From the NCBI RefSeq assembly GCF_900197855.1, contig NZ_FZMQ01000011.1:46364-110363 (forward strand): a stretch of 64,000 nt of DNA, written 5' to 3'. The position numbers and the translations under genes are program-made. This DNA is from Helicobacter cynogastricus. Its GTDB lineage: Bacteria > Campylobacterota > Campylobacteria > Campylobacterales > Helicobacteraceae. The notes under the pieces are model-generated. The model was not told where the DNA came from. It did no database searches and saw nothing but the letters and a program-made list of their open reading frames with translations. This document shows, one piece after another, positions 22,840-31,436 of this stretch. Position 1 is the first letter of the stretch. The number at the start of each line of letters is the position of its first letter.

Positions 22840-24008
22840 ATTTGGCAGAGTTTCTAGCCTCCCGTGCGCTGGAGTATACTCCCTTTGACCCAACGCATTT
22901 TCCTAGAATTTATGCGCGCTTTTTGGAACGCTTCAGCGATAACACGCCCAAAATCCAGATTGTTGGCACAAATGGTAAGGGCAGTACAGGGCGTTTTATT
23001 ACCCTACTTTTAGAGCAAGCGGGTTTAAAAGTCTTACATTTCACTTCTCCACATCTTTTGAGTTTTAATGAACGCTTTTACACGCAGGGGTCTATTGTCT
23101 CTGATAATGCCTTGCAAGAGGCACATGCTCATTTGCACAGATTGCGTTTAGACTTTAAGATTAGCTATTTTGAATACGCCACACTTCTGGCCGTAGTGCT
23201 GGCCAAAGACTGCGATTTAATGGTATTGGAAGCTGGATTGGGAGGGGAGTTAGATAGCACTACACATTTACGCCATCGTTGCGCGCTGGTTTGCACCCCC
23301 ATTAGTCTAGATCACACCGATCGTCTAGGCAATACCCTAGCTGAAATCGCCCACACAAAATTAACAGCCATGGGCAATTTGCCCCCTCATACACCCGTTG
23401 TTCTAGCTCCTCAAGAGGCTAGTGTAGCATTTCAGGCTCAAGAAATAGCCAAAAGCCACGCGCTGGCTCTTCACCAAGTCAAAGCCCCCTCTGCTATTGC
23501 TCGTGCCTATGCTGATCTACACGACTACCCCTTCTTTTTGGCACAAAACTTTCAAGTTGCCCTAGACACTTTAGATGCGCTCCAAATTCCTTATAATCCG
23601 GCCACCACCCCCGCTTTGAATTTGCATGGAAGATTTGAAAAATTGGCTTCTAATGTTATTGTTGATGTGGTGCATAATGTAGGTGGAGCACAAGTATTGA
23701 AAGAAGCCTTGCAAAAAAGATTTGGCCGCCAAAAAATTCACTTAATTTATAATAGTTATGCAAGAAAAGATGCACAGGGGATTTTGAAGTGTTTGAAGCC
23801 CATCCTTGCGCGTGTGTGGATATTAGAGGTAGACGATATGCAGATGATGGAGTTGGGTGCATTAGAGAGATTGCTAGGAAAACTTAATGTAGCATGGGAA
23901 TTTTTCACATGGAAAAAATTTTATGCACTACAAGCAGACTGCCTTTGGGTGGTGGGGGGATCTTTTCGCGTGGTAGAAGTATTTTTAAGAGGCTACTATG
24001 CAAAATAA
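22836..24008 (+). CDS. folC: Folylpolyglutamate/dihydrofolate synthase
   Basis: FolC adds glutamate to folates and may also make dihydrofolate. The 390-residue protein belongs to the Mur ligase superfamily, with P-loop IVGTNGKGSTGRF near residue 45, HFTSPHLLSFNERF, LEAGLGGELDSTT with the metal-binding Glu, and SLDHTDRLGNTLAEI. The C-terminal domain contains VVHNVGGAQVLKEAL. It is somewhat shorter than the E. coli enzyme, normal for Helicobacter. ATG overlaps lptE; the 3' end overlaps csd2 by 11 bases. Confidence 0.94.
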   Translation: MNLAEFLASRALEYTPFDPTHFPRIYARFLERFSDNTPKIQIVGTNGKGSTGRFITLLLEQAGLKVLHFTSPHLLSFNERFYTQGSIVSDNALQEAHAHLHRLRLDFKISYFEYATLLAVVLAKDCDLMVLEAGLGGELDSTTHLRHRCALVCTPISLDHTDRLGNTLAEIAHTKLTAMGNLPPHTPVVLAPQEASVAFQAQEIAKSHALALHQVKAPSAIARAYADLHDYPFFLAQNFQVALDTLDALQIPYNPATTPALNLHGRFEKLASNVIVDVVHNVGGAQVLKEALQKRFGRQKIHLIYNSYARKDAQGILKCLKPILARVWILEVDDMQMMELGALERLLGKLNVAWEFFTWKKFYALQADCLWVVGGSFRVVEVFLRGYYAK

Positions 24009-24885
24009 ATTAGTGCTTACTATCATTGATGAGAGCGGATCTAAACAGCTCAAACTTTCCAAGAATGCTAAGTTGTACGCGCTTGTGGTGTTTTTGGTAA
24101 TTTTGATGGGAGTCGTGATTGGAGGCGTGGGATTAGCACTGCTAGTCAAGCGTTTAGGTAGAATGAGTTTAGAAAAAAGTATCGTAGAAGCCCAACATCA
24201 AGAACTTTATCATAAAAACATACAGCTCAAAGGGGAAATTCACCAAAAAAGCCGTGAGATTGCTGTAGTTACACAGCAAATCAAGAGTTTAGAGCGTATT
24301 TTACATGTCCAAAAGGGTACACAACTCAACTCTGACGCTTACAACCATGTAGATTTGCAAGCTCTTCCTATGGCAAGCAAAACTTTAGCTCTAGCCCTTA
24401 TTCCTAATGGTATCCCTCTAGCCAACTACACGCATAAAAGTTTTACTCCGCCTCCTAAATACCATGCTGGTTATGATTTCACTACACCCCCCAACACGCC
24501 TGTTTATGCTAGTGCAAGCGGGATTGTAGATGTGGTGTTGTTGAGTAAGCAGGGTTATGGAAATTTGGTACGCTTAGAACATGCCTTTGGATTTAGTTCT
24601 ATTTATGCACATTTAAATCAGATTGTGCTTAAACCTCATAGTTTTGTGCAAAAAGGCGCGCTTGTGGGTTATAGTAGCGCGCAGGGATTGCACTATGAAA
24701 TCCGCTTTCTAGGTCAGGTTGTGGGTATGCCCTCTTATCTGAGTTGGAATTTAGAGAATTTTAATACACTTTTTACAGATCCTAGTATTAATTGGAAAAA
24801 TCTTTTTTATAGCATTCAAGACATCACTCAAACCCAAAACTACCGCAATCCCGCTCCTATGAAAGATTCCCATGTGGCTCAATAA
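23998..24885 (+). CDS. csd2: Cell-shape protein Csd2, LytM-fold with incomplete active site
   Basis: In H. pylori, Csd2 pairs with the endopeptidase Csd1 to trim peptidoglycan cross-links and give helical shape. This 295-residue product has a cytoplasmic tail, one membrane helix (about residues 27-50), a coiled-coil stretch (about 55-100) and a C-terminal M23/LytM domain. The first zinc motif HAGYDF is present. In the second, the HxH pair is broken: the canonical GPHLHYE is SAQGLHYE here, so the first His is Gly. That fits a non-catalytic partner, as reported for H. pylori Csd2. It precedes csd1 with a 14-base overlap. Confidence 0.88.
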   Translation: MQNKLVLTIIDESGSKQLKLSKNAKLYALVVFLVILMGVVIGGVGLALLVKRLGRMSLEKSIVEAQHQELYHKNIQLKGEIHQKSREIAVVTQQIKSLERILHVQKGTQLNSDAYNHVDLQALPMASKTLALALIPNGIPLANYTHKSFTPPPKYHAGYDFTTPPNTPVYASASGIVDVVLLSKQGYGNLVRLEHAFGFSSIYAHLNQIVLKPHSFVQKGALVGYSSAQGLHYEIRFLGQVVGMPSYLSWNLENFNTLFTDPSINWKNLFYSIQDITQTQNYRNPAPMKDSHVAQ

Positions 24886-25810
24886 ACGCCTAATTTTAGT
24901 CTTTACCTACCAAGATGGGAGTAAATCTATCAATGTACACGCCATTTACAAACAAATCGCGTATTATGGGCTACTTTTTTTACTCAGCGTGATCTTGTTT
25001 TTAGTGTTTGTACTCTATGTTTTTGATCGCGAAATTGGAAAGACTAGAGCGCAAACCAAAACTTTGCGCGCAGAGATTAGTAAAGGTTTAAAAGCCCACG
25101 CACATCTTAATGAAGAGTTACAAAATTATTTAGAAGATTTACTTTTGGCTGGGGAAAAAGTCAATGATCTTGAAGAAGTTGTGGGGATACAAAACCCTCA
25201 AGAGGATAACGCCCCACTTAGCGCGCGCTTGGATGTGGCCAGCATCACCGGGGCACAAAAGAGCTTTATTATGCGCTTTATTCCCAATGATAACCCCTTA
25301 GAGAGCTACCGGCGCATTTCTAGCGAGTTCCAACACCGCTATCATCCTATCTTGCATCGCATGCAAAACCATACAGGCGTGGATTTGAGTACGCCCATAG
25401 ATACCCCCGTCTATGCTACGGCTAATGGCGTGGTGGGATTGGCTGGTAGGGGGTGGAATGGAGGCTATGGGCGACTCATCAAGCTCTATCATCCATTTGG
25501 TTTTAAGACCTATTACGCACATTTACATAAAATTGTGGTCAAAGATGGGGAGTTTGTCAAAAAAGGGCAACTCATCGCCTATAGCGGGAGCTCAGGCATG
25601 AGCACAGGGCCGCATTTGCACTATGAAGTGCGCTTTATGGATAAGCCCATCAACCCTATTCATTTTATTCGCTGGAATATGAAAAACTTTGACTTTATTT
25701 TTACACAGGAAAGGAATATTGCATGGCCATCTTTACTAACGACCATAAACAACCTACTAATGGGTCCGCTACCATCATCGCACAAGGCACGAAGCTTAAA
25801 GGCGAAGTGA
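24872..25810 (+). CDS. csd1: Cell-shape peptidoglycan endopeptidase Csd1 (M23)
   Basis: Csd1 is the likely active DD-endopeptidase of the shape module. The 312-residue protein has a membrane helix at about residues 31-52, a coiled coil and a full LytM domain. Zinc ligands are complete: HTGVDL (first His and Asp) and GPHLHYE (HxH), with YYAHLHK between. The ATG at 24872 lies in the end of csd2. The 3' end runs 88 bases into ccmA in another frame, as I recall also happens in H. pylori. The adjacent catalytic and non-catalytic paralogues suggest a heterodimer. Confidence 0.92.
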   Translation: MWLNKRLILVFTYQDGSKSINVHAIYKQIAYYGLLFLLSVILFLVFVLYVFDREIGKTRAQTKTLRAEISKGLKAHAHLNEELQNYLEDLLLAGEKVNDLEEVVGIQNPQEDNAPLSARLDVASITGAQKSFIMRFIPNDNPLESYRRISSEFQHRYHPILHRMQNHTGVDLSTPIDTPVYATANGVVGLAGRGWNGGYGRLIKLYHPFGFKTYYAHLHKIVVKDGEFVKKGQLIAYSGSSGMSTGPHLHYEVRFMDKPINPIHFIRWNMKNFDFIFTQERNIAWPSLLTTINNLLMGPLPSSHKARSLKAK

Positions 25811-26124
25811 ATACTGATTGCCATTTACACATTGATGGCGTGATTGAGGGGAGTGTCCATTCTGCTCACACCGTTGTTATTGGTAAGAATGGGATTGTGG
25901 TAGGAGATATTGTGGCTTATAGGTTGGTTGTCAATGGTAAGCTTAATGGCAATGCCCAAGCCGATGTGATTGAGATCATGCCCTTGGGCATTGTAGATGG
26001 CAAGATTGTTAGCTCTGAGCTTATTATTGAGCGTAAGGGAATTTTGATTGGAGAGAGTCGTCCTAAAGAGATGACTCACGCTCTTTTAGAAAATAAAACC
26101 AATTCTGAGAAGAAAACTTCTTGA
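25723..26124 (+). CDS. ccmA: Bactofilin CcmA (cell shape)
   Basis: CcmA is a bactofilin that polymerises without nucleotides and is needed for helical shape together with the Csd proteins. The 133-residue product has a short disordered N terminus and then the right-handed beta-helix core with the repeated hydrophobic pattern (TIIAQGTKLKGEV, LHIDGVIEGSV, TVVIGKNGIVVGDI, VVNGKLNGNAQADVIEI). The basic segment LIIERKGILIGESRPK follows, and the C-terminal tail is charged. The start is inside csd1. AGGAAAGGA-like sequence precedes the ATG. Confidence 0.95.
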   Translation: MAIFTNDHKQPTNGSATIIAQGTKLKGEVNTDCHLHIDGVIEGSVHSAHTVVIGKNGIVVGDIVAYRLVVNGKLNGNAQADVIEIMPLGIVDGKIVSSELIIERKGILIGESRPKEMTHALLENKTNSEKKTS

Positions 26125-29090
26125 TTCAAGCCAGCCTTTATCACGCCCTAGAAAAGGGGCTTCATAGCCCTATTTTGATCGTTTCTAACCATGCTCAGGC
26201 GCGCCAGTGCGCCCAAGTGGCGCGCTTTTTTGCCCCTCAAAAAACCCTTTTTATTTTCCCAGAGTTGCGTGCCCATTATTTAGATGACATGCGCGCCTTT
26301 AGCTCTGAACTTAGCGCGCTTTTAAGCCAATTACGCCTTTTTTATAACGCCCAAGAGGCAGGACAAGATTGTTTACTGATCGCTCCTTTAAGCGCGTTAC
26401 TCCACCCCCTACCCAAGCCTTTTTTATGCCAAAGTTTCACTCTCAAAGCTTTAGAGGCCTACCCTCTCTCTGATCTGCGCGCGCGCTTGATCGCCTATGG
26501 TTACGAATTTGTAGACATGGTGGAATTGGTCGGGGAAGCTAGTTTGCGTGGAGACATTTTAGACATTTTTACCCCCAATGCCTCCACACCCCACCGCTTA
26601 AGCTTTTTTGGAGAGGAATGCGAGGATATTAAACGCTTTGATCTGACTACCCAGCTTAGTCAGCCTGAGCTTTTAGAAAGTCTAGAAATCCCACCCGCGC
26701 TCTTTAGCCTCAATCCTGAGCAACATGCTACTCTTTTAGCACGCCTGCAAAATTTAAATCATGATAGTCTTGTGCCCGATCTGGCCTCTTTGGGCTGGTG
26801 GGTGTTGCAAGATTTTGGACTCTATCTTTGGGAAGCATATCCTGCAATTTTGAGCACACAGGCGCGCCAAGAAGCCCTAGAGTATGCCAGCTTAGAAGAT
26901 CTGCCTGCTCTAGAAAAAATTCTCGCCCTGCCCTGCTTGCCCACCTTGCAAGGTTATGAGGATTTCAAACTGCCCTTAAAGAATTTGAGCGATTTTTGCG
27001 CTCTGCATGCCCAAAAACAAATCACGCTATTGCACCGCACTTATGAGATTTTGCCCCCTCTAGAGCCCCATATGCGCGCGCAAGTTTCAGACTGCGTACT
27101 ACACTTTAGCACCCCTACGCAAATTTTTATCTCTCTGCACAATTACCCCAAGCCCCCCCAAACCAAGCCCCTTAACTTCGCTTTAAGTGAGCTTAATAGC
27201 GGGGATTTTGTAGTGCATGAAGACTATGGCGTAGGACTTTTTCATGGACTGGTGCAGCAAAATATCTTGGGCAGTATACGCGATTTTATTGCCCTTGAGT
27301 ATCAAAACCACGATCGCCTCTATGTCCCTGTAGAAAATCTGCACCTACTAGAGCGCTACATTGCCCCCAACACTCCCACACTAGACAAACTGGGCAAGGG
27401 GAGTTTTAATAAACTCAAAGCCAAAGTGCGCGCAGAGCTTTTAGGGCTAGCCGGTGAGATTATCAGCGCGCATGCAGAGCGCATGTTGCTAGAGGGGGTT
27501 AAAATTACCCCCTCTGTTGCCAAGTTGCAAGAGTTCACGCGCGCGCGCCCCTTTGAGCTCACAAAAGATCAAACCCGCGCCATAGAGGAGATTTTAAGCG
27601 ATTTGGCCAGCGCGCAGGTGATGGATCGCTTGCTTAATGGCGATGTAGGCTTTGGCAAGACGGAGGTCGCGCTTGTGGCAATCTACGCGCTCACTCTAGA
27701 GAAGTACCAAAGCGCCCTCTTTGTGCCCACAACCCTGCTCTCCACCCAGCATTTTGCTACCCTGCATGCGCGTCTAAGTCCCTTTGGAGTGCGTATTGCC
27801 AAACTGGATCGCTTCAGCAAGGATAAGGCGCAGGTTTTAAAGAGCTTAAAAGAGGGGAGTGTTGATGTCGTGGTGGGCACGCATGCGCTCTTGGGCGCAG
27901 AGTTTAAAAATTTAGGGCTGGTAGTGGTGGATGAAGAACATAAATTTGGAGTCAAGCAAAAGGAGTCAATCAAATTTCTAGCCCAAAATGTGCACCTTTT
28001 GAGCATGTCTGCTACCCCCATTCCGCGCACCTTGAGCATGGCTTTAGCGCGCATTAAGCAGATCAGCTACCTAGCCACCCCTCCAGAGACTAAACCTCCT
28101 GTACGCACTTTTGTAAAAGAAAAAACCCCTGCCCTGCTCAAGGAAATTATCTTAAGGGAGTTGCGCCGTAAGGGGCAAGTATTCTATATCTACAACCACA
28201 TCCAAAGCATGCCCTTTGTGCAAAAGAGCCTAAAAAGCCTTTTACCCCATATCTGCATAGAAATCTTGCACTCCAAAACTCCGCCTGCTCAAGCCGAAGC
28301 CCTTATTTTAGAGTTTGCGCGTGGGGGTTTTGAACTCTTGTTATGTACCAGCATTGTCGAATCAGGGATTCACCTCCCCAATGCCAATACCATCATCATC
28401 GATCACGCCGATAGTTTCGGGCTAGCTGACCTGCACCAACTGCGTGGGCGCGTAGGACGGGGCATACATGAGGGTTTTTGTTATTTCTTAGTAGAGGACA
28501 AGCAAGCATTAACTCAGAGCGCGACCAAACGCCTTTTAGCCCTAGAGAAAAATGCGAGTTTAGGGAGCGGGGCACATATTGCTTTACACGACCTAGAAAT
28601 TCGAGGTGGGGGAAATTTGCTAGGCTCTCATCAAAGCGGGCATATTAAGAGTATTGGCTATGCTTTGTATGCGCGCATGCTCGAAGACGCGTTACAGGAA
28701 AAAAGTGGGGCGTTAGGGGCGCGCGCAGGAGTGGAGCTTAAATTACAAGTAAGCGGGTTTTTAAACGCGGAATTGATTGAGAGCGATATTTTGCGCTTGG
28801 AGCTGTATCGGCGTTTGGCTCTGTGTGAAGAGAGCGCGCAAGTGGTGGAGATCGCACACGAAATTGAAGATCGATTCGGCACACTAGATGCCATGAGTGC
28901 GCAGTTTTTGAGCATTGTGCGCATTAAAATTTTAGCCAACCAGCTTCAAATTCCTAAAATCACCCAGCACCAACAACACATCACCTTACACCTACCTAAG
29001 CCCATATACCTACAAGCCCCCAGTAAGGATGATGGTGAGGTGCTAGAAACCCTGTTGAGCCACTTAGAGCGCGCTTTAGAAAAACCCTAG
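26121..29090 (+). CDS. mfd: Transcription-repair coupling factor Mfd
   Basis: Mfd removes RNA polymerase stalled at lesions and recruits UvrA. The 989-residue protein has the UvrB-like N-terminal domains, the RNA-polymerase interaction domain beginning ELNSGDFVVHEDYGVGLF, and the RecG-like motor with Walker A GDVGFGKTEVAL, DEEH box, SATPIPRT, TSIVESGIHLPNANTII and QLRGRVGRG. The C-terminal D7 domain follows (ELKLQVSGFLNAELI). The start is TTG at 26121, overlapping the ccmA stop. Length matches H. pylori Mfd (about 999). It ends the conserved HP1553-HP1541-like block. Confidence 0.96.
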   Translation: MIQASLYHALEKGLHSPILIVSNHAQARQCAQVARFFAPQKTLFIFPELRAHYLDDMRAFSSELSALLSQLRLFYNAQEAGQDCLLIAPLSALLHPLPKPFLCQSFTLKALEAYPLSDLRARLIAYGYEFVDMVELVGEASLRGDILDIFTPNASTPHRLSFFGEECEDIKRFDLTTQLSQPELLESLEIPPALFSLNPEQHATLLARLQNLNHDSLVPDLASLGWWVLQDFGLYLWEAYPAILSTQARQEALEYASLEDLPALEKILALPCLPTLQGYEDFKLPLKNLSDFCALHAQKQITLLHRTYEILPPLEPHMRAQVSDCVLHFSTPTQIFISLHNYPKPPQTKPLNFALSELNSGDFVVHEDYGVGLFHGLVQQNILGSIRDFIALEYQNHDRLYVPVENLHLLERYIAPNTPTLDKLGKGSFNKLKAKVRAELLGLAGEIISAHAERMLLEGVKITPSVAKLQEFTRARPFELTKDQTRAIEEILSDLASAQVMDRLLNGDVGFGKTEVALVAIYALTLEKYQSALFVPTTLLSTQHFATLHARLSPFGVRIAKLDRFSKDKAQVLKSLKEGSVDVVVGTHALLGAEFKNLGLVVVDEEHKFGVKQKESIKFLAQNVHLLSMSATPIPRTLSMALARIKQISYLATPPETKPPVRTFVKEKTPALLKEIILRELRRKGQVFYIYNHIQSMPFVQKSLKSLLPHICIEILHSKTPPAQAEALILEFARGGFELLLCTSIVESGIHLPNANTIIIDHADSFGLADLHQLRGRVGRGIHEGFCYFLVEDKQALTQSATKRLLALEKNASLGSGAHIALHDLEIRGGGNLLGSHQSGHIKSIGYALYARMLEDALQEKSGALGARAGVELKLQVSGFLNAELIESDILRLELYRRLALCEESAQVVEIAHEIEDRFGTLDAMSAQFLSIVRIKILANQLQIPKITQHQQHITLHLPKPIYLQAPSKDDGEVLETLLSHLERALEKP

Positions 29091-29371
29091 TAGCATAGAG
29101 ATTAAAAATAATCCCCCACTTTTTAAGTCCCACTTTACTTTGACTTGTCATGCGTGCCAACAAGACGCGTGCAGAAGAAAAACAAAGGTGGCCACCTTCC
29201 TATAGGAATGAGGGAGTAACCCAAGGTTTTTAGGTTTTGCACCGCTTTAAATCCCCTGTATACGCCCCCATTTAAGCGTAAATCCCCCTAAATGGCATTG
29301 TCAATCAAAGACTTAGAGCGCTTGCGCGCAGTCGGTAAGCCAAAATTAGGGGTGGCATGGACAATCCTTAA
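29091..29371. other. Gap between convergent mfd and the ATP-grasp gene; no gene seen
   Basis: These 281 bases contain no open frame with a convincing start and no tRNA-like fold. They hold a perfect 14-bp palindrome (29185-29198) and a weaker inverted repeat CCATTTA/TAAATGG at about 29267-29294. No T-rich terminator is evident for either converging gene. The stretch marks the junction between the conserved mfd block and accessory genes, so decayed sequence is possible. Confidence 0.4.
29185..29198. repeat. Perfect 14-bp palindrome AAGGTGGCCACCTT
   Basis: The sequence equals its own reverse complement with no spacer, so it is not a usual hairpin terminator. It could be a protein-binding site or a chance palindrome. 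It lies midway between the converging mfd and ATP-grasp genes. Confidence 0.7.
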
Positions 29372-30478
29372 TTAGCTCAGTTTGTCCTCTACAATGTCAA
29401 TAATGGTGTTGGCCACTTTGCGCGCGGTTTTATCCAAAAATTCTACAGGGGTGGTAAAGCCCACACAAGAGCAGTTGATTTCGCCCAAAATGTAGCGATC
29501 TTTGCCATGTTCATCGGTGTCTAAAATAAAGTCTGCGGTCCAGATCAAAGGCAGATCGTAATTGCCTAGTTTGCTTTGGATTTGGGGGAGGTGTTTTAAG
29601 AAGTAATGCACTAAGTTATCCCATTGTTCAGGCTTGTCATAGCGATACTTTGCGCCGCTAAACAAAGTCGCGCTAAAAGCGTCCGCGCCCTCAGCGGGTT
29701 TTTTATGCACCACATAAATAGGGTGTTTGTAGAGCATTAAAATACGGATTTCGCCCTCTTTAATGCGGGGTAAAAAGGTCATATCCACAAGCATTCCATT
29801 ATCCCCCACGAGGTATTTTTCACAAAAATCCATAAATTCGCCTAATTTGCGGTGCTCCACATGGTTGTCCACTGCTTCGGTGCACTTGATTTTAGCGTCT
29901 AAGGGCACTTCGCTCACCCCTGCAGGTAGAGGCTCTTCAAGTTGTACGCGCCAAATGCCCTCACCGGTTGAGCCGCGATTTTGTTTGAGCACCCTCTCAC
30001 CCTTAGCTAAAGTTTTAGGGAATGTCTTTTTAAAGTCATGCTTGTCCGCCCAAGTGACTCCGATGCGTTTGGCTTCCTCTTTGTCATAATAGGCGTAGGT
30101 GTCATCGGGCACTAAATCTGTGTCGGCAAGTTTGGTGAGCGCATCTTTTGCTCCATAGCCAATCATCGCGTCTGGATGGGGCATGCCAATCACGCCATGA
30201 TCGCAGAGTTTGCGCAAGAGGTCAAAATAGAGTTTTTCCTCTTTCAAGTTGCCCGGATTCACGCGAGAAACATAGACGTCGGCGTGCGTTTGTACATATT
30301 CATAAACGCCCTTAGTTTTCTCGCCATCTTTCAAGAGTTCATCGGTGAGGAATACAACCTCTGCTTGCCATCCGAGTTTTTTCAGATAGTCCATCATGGG
30401 CATGGTGTCGCGTCTGTGCCCGTCCCTGCCTTTGTCTGTCCCGCCCACTGCCTCAAAAAACACCACATGCTTTTTCAT
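29372..30478 (-). CDS. ATP-grasp-like enzyme of unknown substrate
   Basis: The 368-residue product looks like a glutathione-synthetase-type ATP-grasp ligase. It has an N-terminal substrate domain (about 1-110), a central Lys-containing strand and glycine-rich loop RVLKQNRGSTGEGIWRV near residue 165, and a C-terminal metal-binding segment YILGEINCSCVGFTTP near residue 340. Such enzymes join a carboxylate to an amine or thiol using ATP; the substrate cannot be read from sequence. GGAGGACAT directly precedes the ATG, a very strong ribosome binding site, with a TACAAT -10 at 30520-30525. It sits in an accessory segment and I do not recall an H. pylori counterpart at this place. Confidence 0.7.
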   Translation of the reverse strand: MKKHVVFFEAVGGTDKGRDGHRRDTMPMMDYLKKLGWQAEVVFLTDELLKDGEKTKGVYEYVQTHADVYVSRVNPGNLKEEKLYFDLLRKLCDHGVIGMPHPDAMIGYGAKDALTKLADTDLVPDDTYAYYDKEEAKRIGVTWADKHDFKKTFPKTLAKGERVLKQNRGSTGEGIWRVQLEEPLPAGVSEVPLDAKIKCTEAVDNHVEHRKLGEFMDFCEKYLVGDNGMLVDMTFLPRIKEGEIRILMLYKHPIYVVHKKPAEGADAFSATLFSGAKYRYDKPEQWDNLVHYFLKHLPQIQSKLGNYDLPLIWTADFILDTDEHGKDRYILGEINCSCVGFTTPVEFLDKTARKVANTIIDIVEDKLS

Positions 30479-30519
30479 ATGTCCTCCAAAAAGATTTTTG
30501 CGGTCAACCCGCTAGCGTT

Positions 30520-30525
30520 ATTGTA
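30520..30525 (-). promoter_or_regulatory. -10 box (TACAAT) of the ATP-grasp gene
   Basis: TACAAT on the minus strand lies 41 bases before the ATG, in the 50-base gap behind the small HTH gene. It suggests the ATP-grasp gene has its own promoter and is not only read through from that upstream gene. Confidence 0.45.
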
Positions 30526-30528
30526 GCA

Positions 30529-30747
30529 TTATTGGCGCGTGATTGGGGCTTGATCAAGTTTTCTGATAAGTTCTTGAATCTCTTGATGATAGACATCTTC
30601 ATTTTGGAGCTTTTCTAACATCTTGAAACCCGCTTCAATGATAGCAAAAAGCTCTGGCTTGGTATAACGCCAGCGTTGCAGGGTGCGGGTGGTAATCTTA
30701 AGAATCCTAGCTTTATCTCTTTGAGTATATTTGACAGGGGACGCCAC
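30529..30747 (-). CDS. Small helix-turn-helix protein, unknown target
   Basis: This 72-residue protein starts at GTG 30747. The N-terminal half (KYTQRDKARILKITTRTLQRWRY) reads as a helix-turn-helix: a helix, a turn at ITTRT and a recognition helix LQRWRY. The C-terminal half is a charged helix (AGFKMLEKLQNEDVYHQEIQELIRKL) that could dimerise. Size and layout fit a small transcription regulator or phage-type DNA-binding protein. It is divergent from the GRDP-like gene across 145 bases and lies upstream of the ATP-grasp gene on the same strand, so it may control one of them; that is inference. Confidence 0.65.
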   Translation of the reverse strand: MASPVKYTQRDKARILKITTRTLQRWRYTKPELFAIIEAGFKMLEKLQNEDVYHQEIQELIRKLDQAPITRQ

Positions 30748-30808
30748 AGCAATTTTCCATAAAAATTTGTTGAGCGGGAATGTATGTATTTTTAACTTTA
30801 ATTTAAAC

Positions 30809-30830
30809 AGCGAAATATAGTCGCTTTTTT
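30809..30830 (+). terminator. Short hairpin followed by T run upstream of the GRDP-like gene
   Basis: AGCGA and TCGCT flank a seven-base AT-rich loop and are followed by five more T residues. It has the form of a weak intrinsic terminator on the plus strand. No plus-strand gene is seen just before it, so it may instead be an operator or attenuator in the divergent region. Confidence 0.3.
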
Positions 30831-30892
30831 AGTGATAATTAAGAAATATTTTCGTATATTAGCTTTGCACCTAAATTTACAAGGAGTTCAAA

Positions 30893-31363
30893 ATGAGTCT
30901 TGCTGTTAATAAGTTGGATTTAGAGCCCATTATCGTCAAAATAATGGACAAGGAAGAAGGTTTAGGTTGGGAATTAGAATATGCTCAAGTTATCGCAGAA
31001 GAGTATAAGAGATTCCTTACGCTTTGTTTGGAGAATAGAGATCAGGCAATCGTGCCTCCTAAAGATGTCGATGATTTTTGGCACTATCATATTTTGGACA
31101 CACAAAAATACGCCCAAGATTGCCAAGAAATTTTTGGCTACTTCTTGCACCACTTCCACTATTTTGGCATGCGTGGGGATCAAGACGCGCAAAACCTCCA
31201 AGATTCTTGGAATGACACATGTCAAAAATACCTTGCACGCTTTGGCATGCCCTCTGCACTCGTGCAAGAAAAAGTTTGGCGTGCTACAAGCAGATGTCCT
31301 AATTGCGGTCGGGGTAATGAAGGTGTGTTTATGCAAACGCGCCCCACTCTAAAAGCGGTGTAA
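30893..31363 (+). CDS. GRDP-like (glycine-rich-domain-protein family) His-rich protein, unknown function
   Basis: The 156-residue protein has a conserved-looking centre with Trp63-His-Tyr-His66 in VDDFWHYHILDTQKY and a second cluster His86-His-Phe-His89 in FGYFLHHFHYFGMRG, plus a C-terminal CPNCGRGNEG (Cys135, Cys138). The DxxWHxHxLD pattern is what I associate with the GRDP-like family (Pfam GRDP-like), whose biochemical role is unclear. The paired His and Cys residues suggest metal binding. AAGGAG lies at correct spacing before the ATG, and TATATT about 35 bases upstream could be the -10 box. It belongs to the accessory segment and has no H. pylori counterpart that I recall. Confidence 0.6.
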   Translation: MSLAVNKLDLEPIIVKIMDKEEGLGWELEYAQVIAEEYKRFLTLCLENRDQAIVPPKDVDDFWHYHILDTQKYAQDCQEIFGYFLHHFHYFGMRGDQDAQNLQDSWNDTCQKYLARFGMPSALVQEKVWRATSRCPNCGRGNEGVFMQTRPTLKAV

Positions 31364-31406
31364 AAGAGATTTTTACTGCCAAACCTGCCTTAAGTTTTCT
31401 TTTTAG

Positions 31407-31426
31407 GGGTGGGGATGTCCGCACCC
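31407..31426. terminator. GC-rich hairpin between converging genes
   Basis: GGGTG and CACCC enclose an inner GGA/TCC pairing, giving a short hairpin between the GRDP-like gene and the end of maf. Neither side has a good T run, so terminator function is uncertain. Confidence 0.25.
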
Positions 31427-31436
31427 AAGAGGCTCT

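Noticed and set aside
25723..25810. Long overlap of csd1 and ccmA as a sign of frameshift
   Set aside because: Both frames give complete family-length proteins, and I recall the same overlap in H. pylori.
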